Positions 1 through 6,121 of a stretch of 6,147 nucleotides of DNA are shown here, piece by piece. The stretch is from Oscillospiraceae bacterium (lineage in GTDB: Bacteria > Bacillota > Clostridia > Oscillospirales > Acutalibacteraceae). Under the pieces are notes generated by a model, which saw only the letters and a list, made by a program, of their open reading frames with translations, was not told the DNA's origin and did no database searches. Position 1 is the stretch's first letter; each line of letters opens with the position of its first letter. The translations under genes were made by a program, and so were the position numbers. Location of the stretch: NCBI GenBank assembly GCA_031267335.1, contig JAIRZH010000032.1:1-6147 (forward strand), written 5' to 3'.

Positions 1-1194
1 AAATATTGCTGCATTAAATATTATAAAAATCGAAATAGCAATAAACCCACCTGAAGCGACTCCAGTACCTATTACTGATAACAAGGAAGTTGGAGGTGAT
101 AAATGGTCTCCCAATACAGCAAGACGCATAACTTCCGCAAGGTTTTGTATAGCAGTTTTATTTTCTTTTCCGCCTTCACTAATAGCTACTTTTACTGCAT
201 TTTTAAATTCTTTGGCACCGAAATTTAAAAATAAACCTTTAAATGCAGTTTTAAATTTTGTTTTTGCTAATTTTAAATTTTTAATAGAATTACTGTCTAA
301 CATCAATGTTTTTTGGTTTTTCAGCTCAGTTGCAACTTTTTGTTCCGCGCTTTTTAATGTTTTCTCATATTCTTCGCATCCTTTTTCCAAAGTTTTGACA
401 GCGACCACAAGTTTATTTTCATCACTTGATTGTTGACTTTCATCGACATTTTGCGCTTTTTGAAGCAATATTCTACTCTGTTCGTAACCTTTTGGAAAAT
501 TTTTTGCTGTTAATTTTTTTAATAGCACATTAATTTCTTTTCTAGTTATTGATTTTTCGTTTTTTTCCGATAATGCGTAAACTTCATTTAAAACGCCTAT
601 GCAACCTATTCCTTTTTTTTCCTCGCTGCATAAAGCATTTGATAAAGTCTTGTCCTTAAAAATTTTATATTTAGCAGCTATTTTTTTAGCATCAAGACTA
701 TGTTTTTTAAACTTTTTTAATATAGCAGGCATTATTTTTTTTGCTTGTTTATTTGCCATCGCAAATTTTTTTTTAGCTTCAGCTAGTTGCATTTTTAATT
801 TTTTTTCTTCTTCTATACTTATATCGCTTTTTTTAGCTAAATTTTCTTCCGCCGCCTTTAATTCTTCCAATACTTTTTCAAGAGCTGAATTTTTCGCATT
901 TAACATTTGTTTTATTTTCTTTTTTACATTATCAAATTTTTCAATATTTTCACTGAACGCTTTTACAAAAATATTTTTTTCGGCACTTTCTTTCCTAGCT
1001 TTAATTGCCGTTTCATAAGATTCTACTAAACCATTAATTTGCGGAGCGCGTTCATTATATGCATCTATTAATGTTTCTAAATATTTTTTATCTTTTATAA
1101 CATCTTTTAATTTTCCCTTCAACATATTAATAGAAAGTTTTTTTTTGTCTAAAATTTCTTTTAGTTTTCTTTCCGTTTCTTTCCCTAATGACAC
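1..1194 (-). CDS. Lysine-rich coiled-coil protein with a distal membrane segment, partial (3' end off the left edge)
   Basis: I do not recognise this family. An uninterrupted frame of 398 codons runs off the left edge without a stop. The start is well fixed: an in-frame TGA at 1203-1201 lies just upstream, the first start codon is GTG at 1194-1192, and GGGAG (1208-1204) precedes it by 9 nt. Residues 1-350 are very rich in Lys, Glu and Ala and predicted almost wholly helical, with heptad-like stretches (about residues 75-160 and 250-300), so coiled coil is likely. There is no N-terminal signal peptide. From about residue 366 (SPP) the character changes to a hydrophobic, glycine-containing segment (GTGVASGGF, then ISIFIIF) that looks like a transmembrane helix or hairpin. 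A long helical bundle followed by a membrane segment would fit an effector, a tail-anchored protein or a helical pore-former; this is inference only. The gene has its own consensus promoter, so it is probably not co-transcribed with the ART gene upstream. Confidence 0.85.
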   Translation of the reverse strand, partial: MSLGKETERKLKEILDKKKLSINMLKGKLKDVIKDKKYLETLIDAYNERAPQINGLVESYETAIKARKESAEKNIFVKAFSENIEKFDNVKKKIKQMLNAKNSALEKVLEELKAAEENLAKKSDISIEEEKKLKMQLAEAKKKFAMANKQAKKIMPAILKKFKKHSLDAKKIAAKYKIFKDKTLSNALCSEEKKGIGCIGVLNEVYALSEKNEKSITRKEINVLLKKLTAKNFPKGYEQSRILLQKAQNVDESQQSSDENKLVVAVKTLEKGCEEYEKTLKSAEQKVATELKNQKTLMLDSNSIKNLKLAKTKFKTAFKGLFLNFGAKEFKNAVKVAISEGGKENKTAIQNLAEVMRLAVLGDHLSPPTSLLSVIGTGVASGGFIAISIFIIFNAAIF

Positions 1195-1203
1195 AATATA
1201 TCA

Positions 1204-1208
1204 CTCCC
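1204..1208 (-). promoter_or_regulatory. Ribosome binding site deciding the GTG start of the coiled-coil gene
   Basis: GGGAG on the minus strand lies 9 nt before GTG at 1194. With the in-frame TGA at 1203-1201, it excludes any longer product and favours GTG over the internal ATG 24 codons downstream. Confidence 0.8.
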
Positions 1209-1212
1209 TTAA

Positions 1213-1255
1213 AAATTTTTTAAAAAATTTCCAGTTAATTAACCTAAAATTAACT
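1213..1255 (-). promoter_or_regulatory. Palindrome-rich 5' leader of the coiled-coil gene
   Basis: Between the predicted transcription start (about 1273) and the ribosome binding site there are two symmetric blocks. One is a perfect 18-nt palindrome of A and T runs at 1213-1230, directly before the Shine-Dalgarno sequence. The other is a 7-bp inverted repeat, AGTTAAT (1233-1239) with ATTAACT (1249-1255), which contains the 10-nt palindrome GTTAATTAAC (1234-1243). In RNA these could form weak hairpins next to the ribosome binding site. Such symmetry also arises by chance in very AT-rich DNA, so a regulatory role is only possible. No known riboswitch was recognised. Confidence 0.35.
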
Positions 1256-1261
1256 ATTTTT

Positions 1262-1271
1262 GGTTCGAACC
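1262..1271. promoter_or_regulatory. Possible operator: GGTTCGAACC palindrome at the predicted transcription start
   Basis: A perfect 10-bp palindrome with six G/C bases in otherwise almost pure A/T DNA. It begins about two bases after the transcription start predicted from the promoter at 1280-1308, a classic position for a repressor. The bound regulator is unknown. It does not match the Gram-positive LexA box (GAAC, four bases, GTTC), because there is no central spacer. Confidence 0.4.
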
Positions 1272-1279
1272 TAAATCTA

Positions 1280-1308
1280 ATTATAAAATTTAATGTTTAT
1301 AATGTCAA
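1280..1308 (-). promoter_or_regulatory. Consensus housekeeping-sigma promoter for the coiled-coil gene
   Basis: The minus strand carries TTGACA (1308-1303), exactly 17 bp of spacer, and TATAAT (1285-1280). Both hexamers match the sigma-70/SigA consensus at all positions, and an A/T tract lies just upstream of the -35 box. Transcription should start near 1273, giving a leader of about 79 nt before GTG at 1194. A perfect promoter implies strong transcription unless repressed, which makes the palindrome at 1262-1271 more interesting. Confidence 0.85.
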
Positions 1309-1557
1309 ATTTTTTTAAAAAATAAAATAAAAATTAGTGATTATATAAATAAATTTGAATTTGAACGTTTATAATATTATGTTTCTAATACATGTTTTTT
1401 CTTACAATATTTTTATTGTTTTGTTTTTATTATAAATATCTTTATCATATTATTATTTCAAAAATATTCTCGCTTTTTACGACCTAACAATAACTGCAGA
1501 AAAATTTTTAAAATTTATAAATTAGAAATATCAAATAACTCGTAGATATTAACTATA
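1309..1557. other. AT-rich intergenic spacer without recognised genes
   Basis: This is the part of the 363-bp gap between the ART stop and the coiled-coil promoter that lies upstream of the -35 box. It holds no coding frame of useful length, no tRNA-like fold and no CRISPR-like repeats. After the ART stop, a 6-bp inverted repeat (AATATC and GATATT, loop about 12 nt) is followed by AT-rich sequence without a clean T run, so I do not call a terminator. The short palindrome ATAATATTAT is probably compositional. Confidence 0.6.
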
Positions 1558-2418
1558 TCAAGGCATTGCTGCAATTACTTCTATTACTTCTCTTTCTACA
1601 ATTCCTGGGCCATGCTCACCACAACTTACTTTGAAGTTTTCTTTCGTTACTTTTCCGGTTAATGTTAAAACCATATTCATTGGTAAAATAACTTCATTTT
1701 CTTCTTTTAAATCTTGATTTTCATTTAAAAAACTATATTCTTTGTTTTGTTCAAGATATTCTAATGGACGTATGCATTTTGTTCCTGGTTGCACAATGAA
1801 TTTAAAACAAAATTCGCCATGAGCAAGAACCATAAAGCTTGTTTTTTGCTCGCAAATTTCTGTGCAACTCATTATACTAGGGTCAGAAGGAATTCGAGCA
1901 TCTTTTTTAGCAAACAATCGTCCATCTTTAGAACGATATATATTATTATCAATATTTTTTAAATCTTCAGAACCATTATTAAAAAAATATATAGCACGGA
2001 AATTAAAAAATCTGTATAGTGTTATTGGTTCTATAGTTGGTGGTTGTTTTGAAAAAATTTTTTCAAAATTTTCCTTTAAATGTTCATAATGCTTTATTTT
2101 TTCTCCTGTTTTATAGCTAGTTCTTAAGTAAAAAGGTAAAAGAGATTGTAGACCTCCAAGTGGATAAATATAAGCTTTCAAACATTCAATTTCACTAAAT
2201 TCTATAATCTTTTTTCTTGCACCTTCTCCTTTACTGGCATAACTATCTGTTTCACTCACGAAAATTGGATCAATTTTCTCGTTTTCTGCAAGATGCGGCT
2301 CGGTTTTCACAAGATGTGGCGAGGCCGAGAAAAAGTTTTTTAGTGGCAAGGCCGAGAAAAAGTTTTTTACAGGATTGAAAATTAAACCCGAAATAACTAT
2401 AGTTCCTAAAATTCCCAA
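1558..2418 (-). CDS. Predicted membrane-anchored or exported mono-ADP-ribosyltransferase (R-S-E type)
   Basis: It probably transfers ADP-ribose from NAD+ to a protein substrate; target unknown. Numbering from TTG at 2418 (286 aa), motifs occur in ART order. LQSLLPFYLR (90-99) resembles the 'IN..LR' helix. TLYR (133-136) fits the catalytic-Arg strand. SCT (184-186) sits where STS is expected. FKFIVQPGT (205-213) resembles the usual 'f.I.vppGtk' strand. ENEVILP (240-246) matches the ARTT loop with ExE, E242 being the expected catalytic Glu; ExE is typical of arginine-specific ARTs. The STS motif is degenerate. The N-terminus is hydrophobic (ILGTIVISGLIF), followed by a 9-residue tandem repeat at 17-34. 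TTG has no good ribosome binding site. The frame stays open to 2478 and encodes a Lys-rich stretch (KEKNNKEKIKK) that would complete a signal or anchor sequence but lacks ATG, GTG or TTG. The true start, or a frameshift from the small upstream ORF, is unresolved. Identification rests on motifs read by eye. Confidence 0.65.
   Translation of the reverse strand: MGILGTIVISGLIFNPVKNFFSALPLKNFFSASPHLVKTEPHLAENEKIDPIFVSETDSYASKGEGARKKIIEFSEIECLKAYIYPLGGLQSLLPFYLRTSYKTGEKIKHYEHLKENFEKIFSKQPPTIEPITLYRFFNFRAIYFFNNGSEDLKNIDNNIYRSKDGRLFAKKDARIPSDPSIMSCTEICEQKTSFMVLAHGEFCFKFIVQPGTKCIRPLEYLEQNKEYSFLNENQDLKEENEVILPMNMVLTLTGKVTKENFKVSCGEHGPGIVEREVIEVIAAMP
2289..2330. repeat. Degenerate 21-bp tandem unit inside the ART gene
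   Basis: Two adjacent 21-bp units (2289-2309 and 2310-2330) share their first 11 bases at 10 of 11 positions (CAAGATG, C or T, GGC) and then diverge. In the protein they give HLVKTEP (35-41) and HLAENEK (42-48), which share the HL start. The block directly abuts and overlaps the cleaner 27-bp repeat and shares its raised G+C, so the two probably arose together. Confidence 0.5.
2316..2369. repeat. 27-bp in-frame tandem duplication inside the ART gene
   Basis: Copies at 2316-2342 and 2343-2369 are directly adjacent and differ at a single base (G or A at the sixth position). The unit contains GGCCGAG followed by A and T runs. Its length is a multiple of three, so the reading frame is kept, and it encodes VKNFFSALP and LKNFFSASP (residues 17-34) between the hydrophobic segment and the ART domain. 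The block is distinctly richer in G+C than its surroundings, suggesting slippage of, or insertion by, a short dispersed element. Confidence 0.85.
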
Positions 2419-2473
2419 CGCTATTTTTTTTATTTTTTCTTTATTATTTTTTTCTTTACTTGTATAATTCCGA

Positions 2474-2599
2474 TTAATTTATTTGGTAGCTTTTAACGAT
2501 AATTTTTGAACTAGAATTAGTTAAAAGCAAAGTTGTTACAAAAACACTAGCAAGTATTTTTTTAAATATTTTAAATTTATTTTGTTTAACAACATTCAT
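2474..2599 (-). CDS. Small ORF with a signal-peptide-like sequence (41 aa; possible broken 5' end of the ART gene)
   Basis: From ATG at 2599 the product is 41 aa. It has a basic start (KQNKFKIFKK), a hydrophobic core (ILASVFVTTLLLT) and a short polar tail, as in a secretion signal or single membrane anchor. No lipobox or clear AxA cleavage site is visible. AAGGA (2617-2613) lies upstream with a long 13-nt spacer. The same frame extends to an ATG at 2650 and a TTG at 2662, giving 62 aa, but neither has a ribosome binding site. Its stop (2476-2474) overlaps the first bases of the open frame leading into the ART ORF, one base out of phase. It may be a real small membrane peptide, the detached 5' end of the ART gene after a frameshift, or a chance ORF. 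Confidence 0.4.
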   Translation of the reverse strand: MNVVKQNKFKIFKKILASVFVTTLLLTNSSSKIIVKSYQIN

Positions 2600-2650
2600 A
2601 GTTAGAAATTTATCCTTTTCAAAAATTTCTATAATTCTCTCATATTTCAT

Positions 2651-2671
2651 AAAAAAAATCAAATGATTTGA
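2651..2671 (-). terminator. Weak intrinsic terminator candidate after carB
   Basis: On the minus strand a 5-bp stem (TCAAA at 2671-2667 pairing with TTTGA at 2663-2659, 3-nt loop) is followed at once by eight T residues (2658-2651). It begins about 20 nt past the carB stop. The placement and T run are right, but the stem is short and contains only one G-C pair, so termination would be inefficient and the downstream genes may be reached by read-through. Confidence 0.35.
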
Positions 2672-2690
2672 AAAATAAAATTTATGTTTT

Positions 2691-5600
2691 TTACATCACT
2701 TTGACTTGCAAAGTTACATTTTCTAGAACTTTTACAAGAACGGCAGCGGTATCAAGTGAAGTAAAAATTCCAACATGGTTTTCAACTGCACATCTGCGAA
2801 TTAAAAAACCATCTTTTGCACCTTCGACAAGGCTTGAAGTATTCACAACATAAGTTATTTCATTTGATTTAAGTTTTTCAATAATTTTATTGCTGCCTTG
2901 ACTAATTTTTTCAAAACATTGGGTTTTTATTCCATTTTGTTCTAAAAATTCTGAAGTTCCCGGAGTAGCGGCTATTATAAAACCAAGATTATAAAATTTT
3001 TCAGCAATCGGCAATACCGATAATCTATCTTTTAATGCAACGGTAATCAAAACTGTACCGTAATTTTTCATACAAAACCCTGAGCCTTCAAGAGATTTGT
3101 AAAGCGCTCGACTTAAATCAGCATCATGGCCTAAAACCTCGCCCGTAGATTTCATTTCAGGCGATAAATAAGTTTCTGCACCTAAAATTTTAGAAAGTGA
3201 AAAAACAGGTGATTTTACAAAATAAATATTATTTTTATTGAATTTTTTAGAATAATTTTTTATATAATTTTCTAAAATATTTTCTGAAGAAACTTGAACT
3301 TTGGTCGCAATCTCAGCTAAATTAATTCCAGTTGCTTTTGTTAAAAAAGGCACGGTCCTGCTAGACCGTGGATTAACTTCTATTACATAAATTTTAGGAT
3401 CGATATCTGAATTTTCGACTATAAATTGAATGTTGAATGGACCTTTTATTCCTATTTCAATTCCTATTTTTCTAGTATAATCTAAAACAGTATTTTTTGT
3501 TTGTTCATCAATAGAAAAAGTCGGGAAAACGCTTATAGAATCGCCCGAATGGACGCCTGTTTTTTCAATATGCTCAATAATTCCAGGACAAAAAATATTT
3601 TTGCCATCGCATATCGCATCGACTTCAAGCTCTTTGCCAGAAATATATTTATCTACTAAAACAGAACCACTCCCGGCTATTTTTGCTTCTTCAAAATATT
3701 CTTTTAATTCGTTTTCGTTGCAAACCACTCTCATTGCTCTACCGCCAAGAACAAAAGATGGTCTTACTAACACCGGATATCCAATTCTAAGAGCTGTACC
3801 GAGTGCTTGGCTAAGATTTTGAACTAATTCGCCTTGCGGCTGAGGGATCTTAAGTTTATTTAATATTTCCGAAAAAAGACCGCGATTCTCAGCAGTTTCG
3901 ATCGAACTAACACTAGTTCCTATTATTTTTACATTTAATTTTTCAAGTTTTTGGGCAAAATTCATCGGAGTCTGTCCGCCAAGAGTTAATATAACTCCTT
4001 TGGGTTTTTCGAGATCTATTATGCTAATGATGTCTTCAATGCAAAGAGGCTCAAAATAAAGCTTATCTGAAATAGAATAATCAGTCGAAACAGTCTCGGG
4101 GTTATTATTTATAACTATAGCTTTATATCCAGCTTCTTGAATCGCGCGTACGGCATGAACAGTAGAATAATCAAATTCTATGCCTTGACCAATTCTAATC
4201 GGACCCGAGCCCAAAATTATAATACTTTTTGATTCGTCTGAATTTTTATTAAAAGTTTTAGACTCATTTTCAGTACCGTTATATGTAGAATAAAAATAAG
4301 GAACATAAGATTCGAATTCGCCAGAACAAGTATCTATCATTTTATAAACAGGAATAATTTTGTTTTTGCGACGTAATTTTAAGATTTTATCTGAATCAAA
4401 ATCATTTTCGGGAATTTTAGATTTCCAAAGATTTGCAATTGCTTCATCGGAAAAACCATTTTTTTTTGCCTCAGATAAAACCTCTAAATTATTAACATTT
4501 TCCTTTATTTTATTTTCCATTAAAATTATATTTTTTATTTTATTGATAAAAAACAAATCTATTTTTGTAATTTCATTAATTGTTCTAACATCAGATTCTC
4601 GGCGTAAAAGCTCCGCAATTTCAAAAATTAGCTCATCACTTGGAATTTTAATCTTTTCAAAAAGTTTCCGATTACTTAAATGTTTAAGTTTAGGAAGCCA
4701 AATATGATTTATATTTAATTCTAGACTCCGAATAGCCTTAAGAAGACTCTCTTCAAATTTTCTCCCAAATGCCATAACTTCGCCAGTTGATTTCATTTGC
4801 GTATTTAGATTTTTTTTCGCATCACTAAATTTATCGAACGGAAATCTAGGAATTTTAGTAATAATATAATCTAAAGCCGGTTCAAAACTTGCAGGAGTAT
4901 TAACAAGTTTGATTTCATCTAAATTTAGCCCTATCGCAACCAAAGCCGAAACTTTTGCAATTGGATATCCGCTAGCTTTTGATGCTAATGCCGAGGAACG
5001 TGAAACACGCGGATTGACTTCGATTACATAATATTTTTCAGAATATGGATCTAAAGCAAATTGAACATTACAACCACCATTAATTTTAAGTTTACGAATA
5101 ATTTTTAAAGCTGAATTTCGAAGCATTTGATATTCTCTATTAGTAAGTGTTTGCGAAGGGCAAACCACAATAGAATCTCCAGTATGAACGCCAACCGGAT
5201 TTACATTTTCCATGTTGCAAATTACCAAAGCAGTATCATTAGAATCTCTTATTACTTCGTATTCAATTTCTTTAAAACCTGAAACCGATTTTTCGATTAA
5301 AACTTGATTCATAGGTGAAGCATGTAATGCTAAATCAAAAAATTCTTTAAGATCTTCTTTGTTATTCGCCATTCCACCACCTGTCCCGCCAAGTGTAAAA
5401 GCAGGGCGAAAAACTACTGGAAAACCTAATTTACTTACAATTTTTTCGGCTTCTTCAAAATTAGAAGCAATATCAGATTCAATACACGGCTCACCAATTT
5501 CTAAACACATTTGTTTGAATTTACTTCTATCTTCAGCTAATTCGATCGAAGAAATATCTACACCAATAATTTTGCAAGAACATTCTTTTAAAATATTTTT

Positions 5601-5912
5601 TTCAGATAATTTAACAGCCAGATTAATAGCCGTTTGACCGCCTAATGTAGGCAAAAGAGCATCCGGACGTTCTTTTCTAATGATTTTAGCAACATATTCA
5701 ATTGTAAGAGGTTCAATATAAATTTTATCTGCCACATGCGGGTCGGTCATTATAGTAGCTGGATTAGAATTAACTAAAATTACTTCGTATCCAAACTCTT
5801 TAAGAACCAGACAGCCTTGCGTCCCTGAATAATCAAATTCCGCCGCCTGGCCGATTAAAATTGGGCCAGAACCAATTACTAAAATTTTTTTTATATTTTC
5901 AAATTTAGGCAA
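2691..5912 (-). CDS. carB: Carbamoyl-phosphate synthase large subunit
   Basis: CarB makes carbamoyl phosphate from bicarbonate, two ATP and ammonia supplied by the glutaminase subunit CarA, for pyrimidine and arginine synthesis in the cytoplasm. The 1073-residue product equals the E. coli length and has every domain. The carboxyphosphate ATP-grasp half (about 1-400) has GSGPILIGQAAEFDYSG, R129, R169, the LGGTGGG loop (174-180), E215, H243, Q284, E298, N300 and R302. The oligomerisation region spans about 401-555. The carbamoyl-phosphate half (about 556-935) has GSGPIRIGQGIEFDYS, R717, VLGGRAM, E761, H788, N827, Q829, E845, N847 and R849. The MGS-like allosteric domain (about 936-1073) keeps ATPGT (982-986) and NTSS (1024-1027), near the nucleotide-effector positions of the E. 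coli enzyme, so UMP control is plausible. Translation starts at TTG: tandem stops TGA TAA immediately precede it, AAAAGG sits 8 nt upstream, and the first glycine loop lies close behind. carA is not adjacent upstream or downstream in the window. Confidence 0.98.
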   Translation of the reverse strand: MPKFENIKKILVIGSGPILIGQAAEFDYSGTQGCLVLKEFGYEVILVNSNPATIMTDPHVADKIYIEPLTIEYVAKIIRKERPDALLPTLGGQTAINLAVKLSEKNILKECSCKIIGVDISSIELAEDRSKFKQMCLEIGEPCIESDIASNFEEAEKIVSKLGFPVVFRPAFTLGGTGGGMANNKEDLKEFFDLALHASPMNQVLIEKSVSGFKEIEYEVIRDSNDTALVICNMENVNPVGVHTGDSIVVCPSQTLTNREYQMLRNSALKIIRKLKINGGCNVQFALDPYSEKYYVIEVNPRVSRSSALASKASGYPIAKVSALVAIGLNLDEIKLVNTPASFEPALDYIITKIPRFPFDKFSDAKKNLNTQMKSTGEVMAFGRKFEESLLKAIRSLELNINHIWLPKLKHLSNRKLFEKIKIPSDELIFEIAELLRRESDVRTINEITKIDLFFINKIKNIILMENKIKENVNNLEVLSEAKKNGFSDEAIANLWKSKIPENDFDSDKILKLRRKNKIIPVYKMIDTCSGEFESYVPYFYSTYNGTENESKTFNKNSDESKSIIILGSGPIRIGQGIEFDYSTVHAVRAIQEAGYKAIVINNNPETVSTDYSISDKLYFEPLCIEDIISIIDLEKPKGVILTLGGQTPMNFAQKLEKLNVKIIGTSVSSIETAENRGLFSEILNKLKIPQPQGELVQNLSQALGTALRIGYPVLVRPSFVLGGRAMRVVCNENELKEYFEEAKIAGSGSVLVDKYISGKELEVDAICDGKNIFCPGIIEHIEKTGVHSGDSISVFPTFSIDEQTKNTVLDYTRKIGIEIGIKGPFNIQFIVENSDIDPKIYVIEVNPRSSRTVPFLTKATGINLAEIATKVQVSSENILENYIKNYSKKFNKNNIYFVKSPVFSLSKILGAETYLSPEMKSTGEVLGHDADLSRALYKSLEGSGFCMKNYGTVLITVALKDRLSVLPIAEKFYNLGFIIAATPGTSEFLEQNGIKTQCFEKISQGSNKIIEKLKSNEITYVVNTSSLVEGAKDGFLIRRCAVENHVGIFTSLDTAAVLVKVLENVTLQVKVM

Positions 5913-5926
5913 TTATCAGACCTTTT
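5910..5926 (-). promoter_or_regulatory. Ribosome binding site and TTG start of carB
   Basis: AAAAGG (5926-5921), an 8-nt spacer, then TTG (5912-5910). The two codons just before TTG in the same frame are TGA and TAA, so no upstream start can be used and no upstream gene can be fused in. The weak start codon may limit carB translation. Confidence 0.85.
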
Positions 5927-5998
5927 AGATTGTTAAATTCTTAAAGTAAATTATTCATTATTTTTTTAAAAAAGCAAATAAATTAGAATTTTGTTTTC

Positions 5999-6004
5999 AT
6001 TATA
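5999..6004 (-). promoter_or_regulatory. Candidate -10 box for carB
   Basis: A perfect TATAAT lies at 6004-5999 on the minus strand, predicting a start near 5992 and a leader of about 80 nt. No good -35 hexamer is found 16-18 bp upstream (ACAGAC at 17 bp), and there is no extended -10 TG. It could be weak, activator-dependent or accidental in this AT-rich region. No PyrR-type anti-terminator or attenuator is evident in the leader. Confidence 0.4.
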
Positions 6005-6056
6005 ATTGGAAATTATTTTATGTCTGTTACATTTAGGTAAGCTTAAGTTCTTTTCA

Positions 6057-6121
6057 AAGCCTTACTCTTTGTACCCATTTCTTTAGAAAAGAAACGGGTA
6101 CTCCCAAAGAAACAGCGGCTT
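6057..6121. repeat. Long nested hairpin in a GC-richer block at the right edge
   Basis: The core is a 14-bp inverted repeat with a 3-nt loop, arms 6071-6084 (starting GTACCC) and 6088-6101 (ending GGGTAC). Its only imperfection is an A-C mismatch on the plus strand, which becomes a G-U pair in minus-strand RNA. An outer CTTT/AAAG pair (6067-6070 with 6106-6109) and AAGCC/GGCTT (6057-6061 with 6117-6121) extend the symmetry across internal loops. The block and the 26 bases beyond it are much richer in G+C than the rest of the window. No T run follows on either strand, so it is not a simple intrinsic terminator. A dispersed palindromic element is the best guess; a structured RNA or part of a gene lying beyond the edge are alternatives. 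Confidence 0.55.

Noticed and set aside
212..1018. Plus-strand ORFs at 212-436 and 599-1018 coding Phe- and Ser-rich hydrophobic peptides
   Set aside because: They are exact antisense shadows of the Lys-rich coiled-coil gene; AAA and GAA codons read as TTT and TTC. They lack ribosome binding sites, and the minus strand has the promoter, binding site and long frame.
1262..1271. GGTTCGAACC as a tRNA T-arm
   Set aside because: The motif resembles a T-loop stem, but no acceptor, D or anticodon arms can be built around it.
1497..1557. Terminator after the ART gene
   Set aside because: Only a 6-bp AT-rich inverted repeat with a large loop and no continuous T run follows the stop; this is expected by chance at this composition.
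1862..2089. Plus-strand ORF of 75 codons inside the ART gene
   Set aside because: It is antisense to the region carrying the ART motifs and has no ribosome binding site.
2289..2369. CRISPR-like array
   Set aside because: The repeats are directly adjacent without spacers, in frame inside a coding sequence, and only two copies are clean.
2668..5637. Plus-strand ORFs across carB (for example 3601-3822, 4360-4707, 5359-5637)
   Set aside because: They lie antisense within a conserved, complete carB and show no family features.
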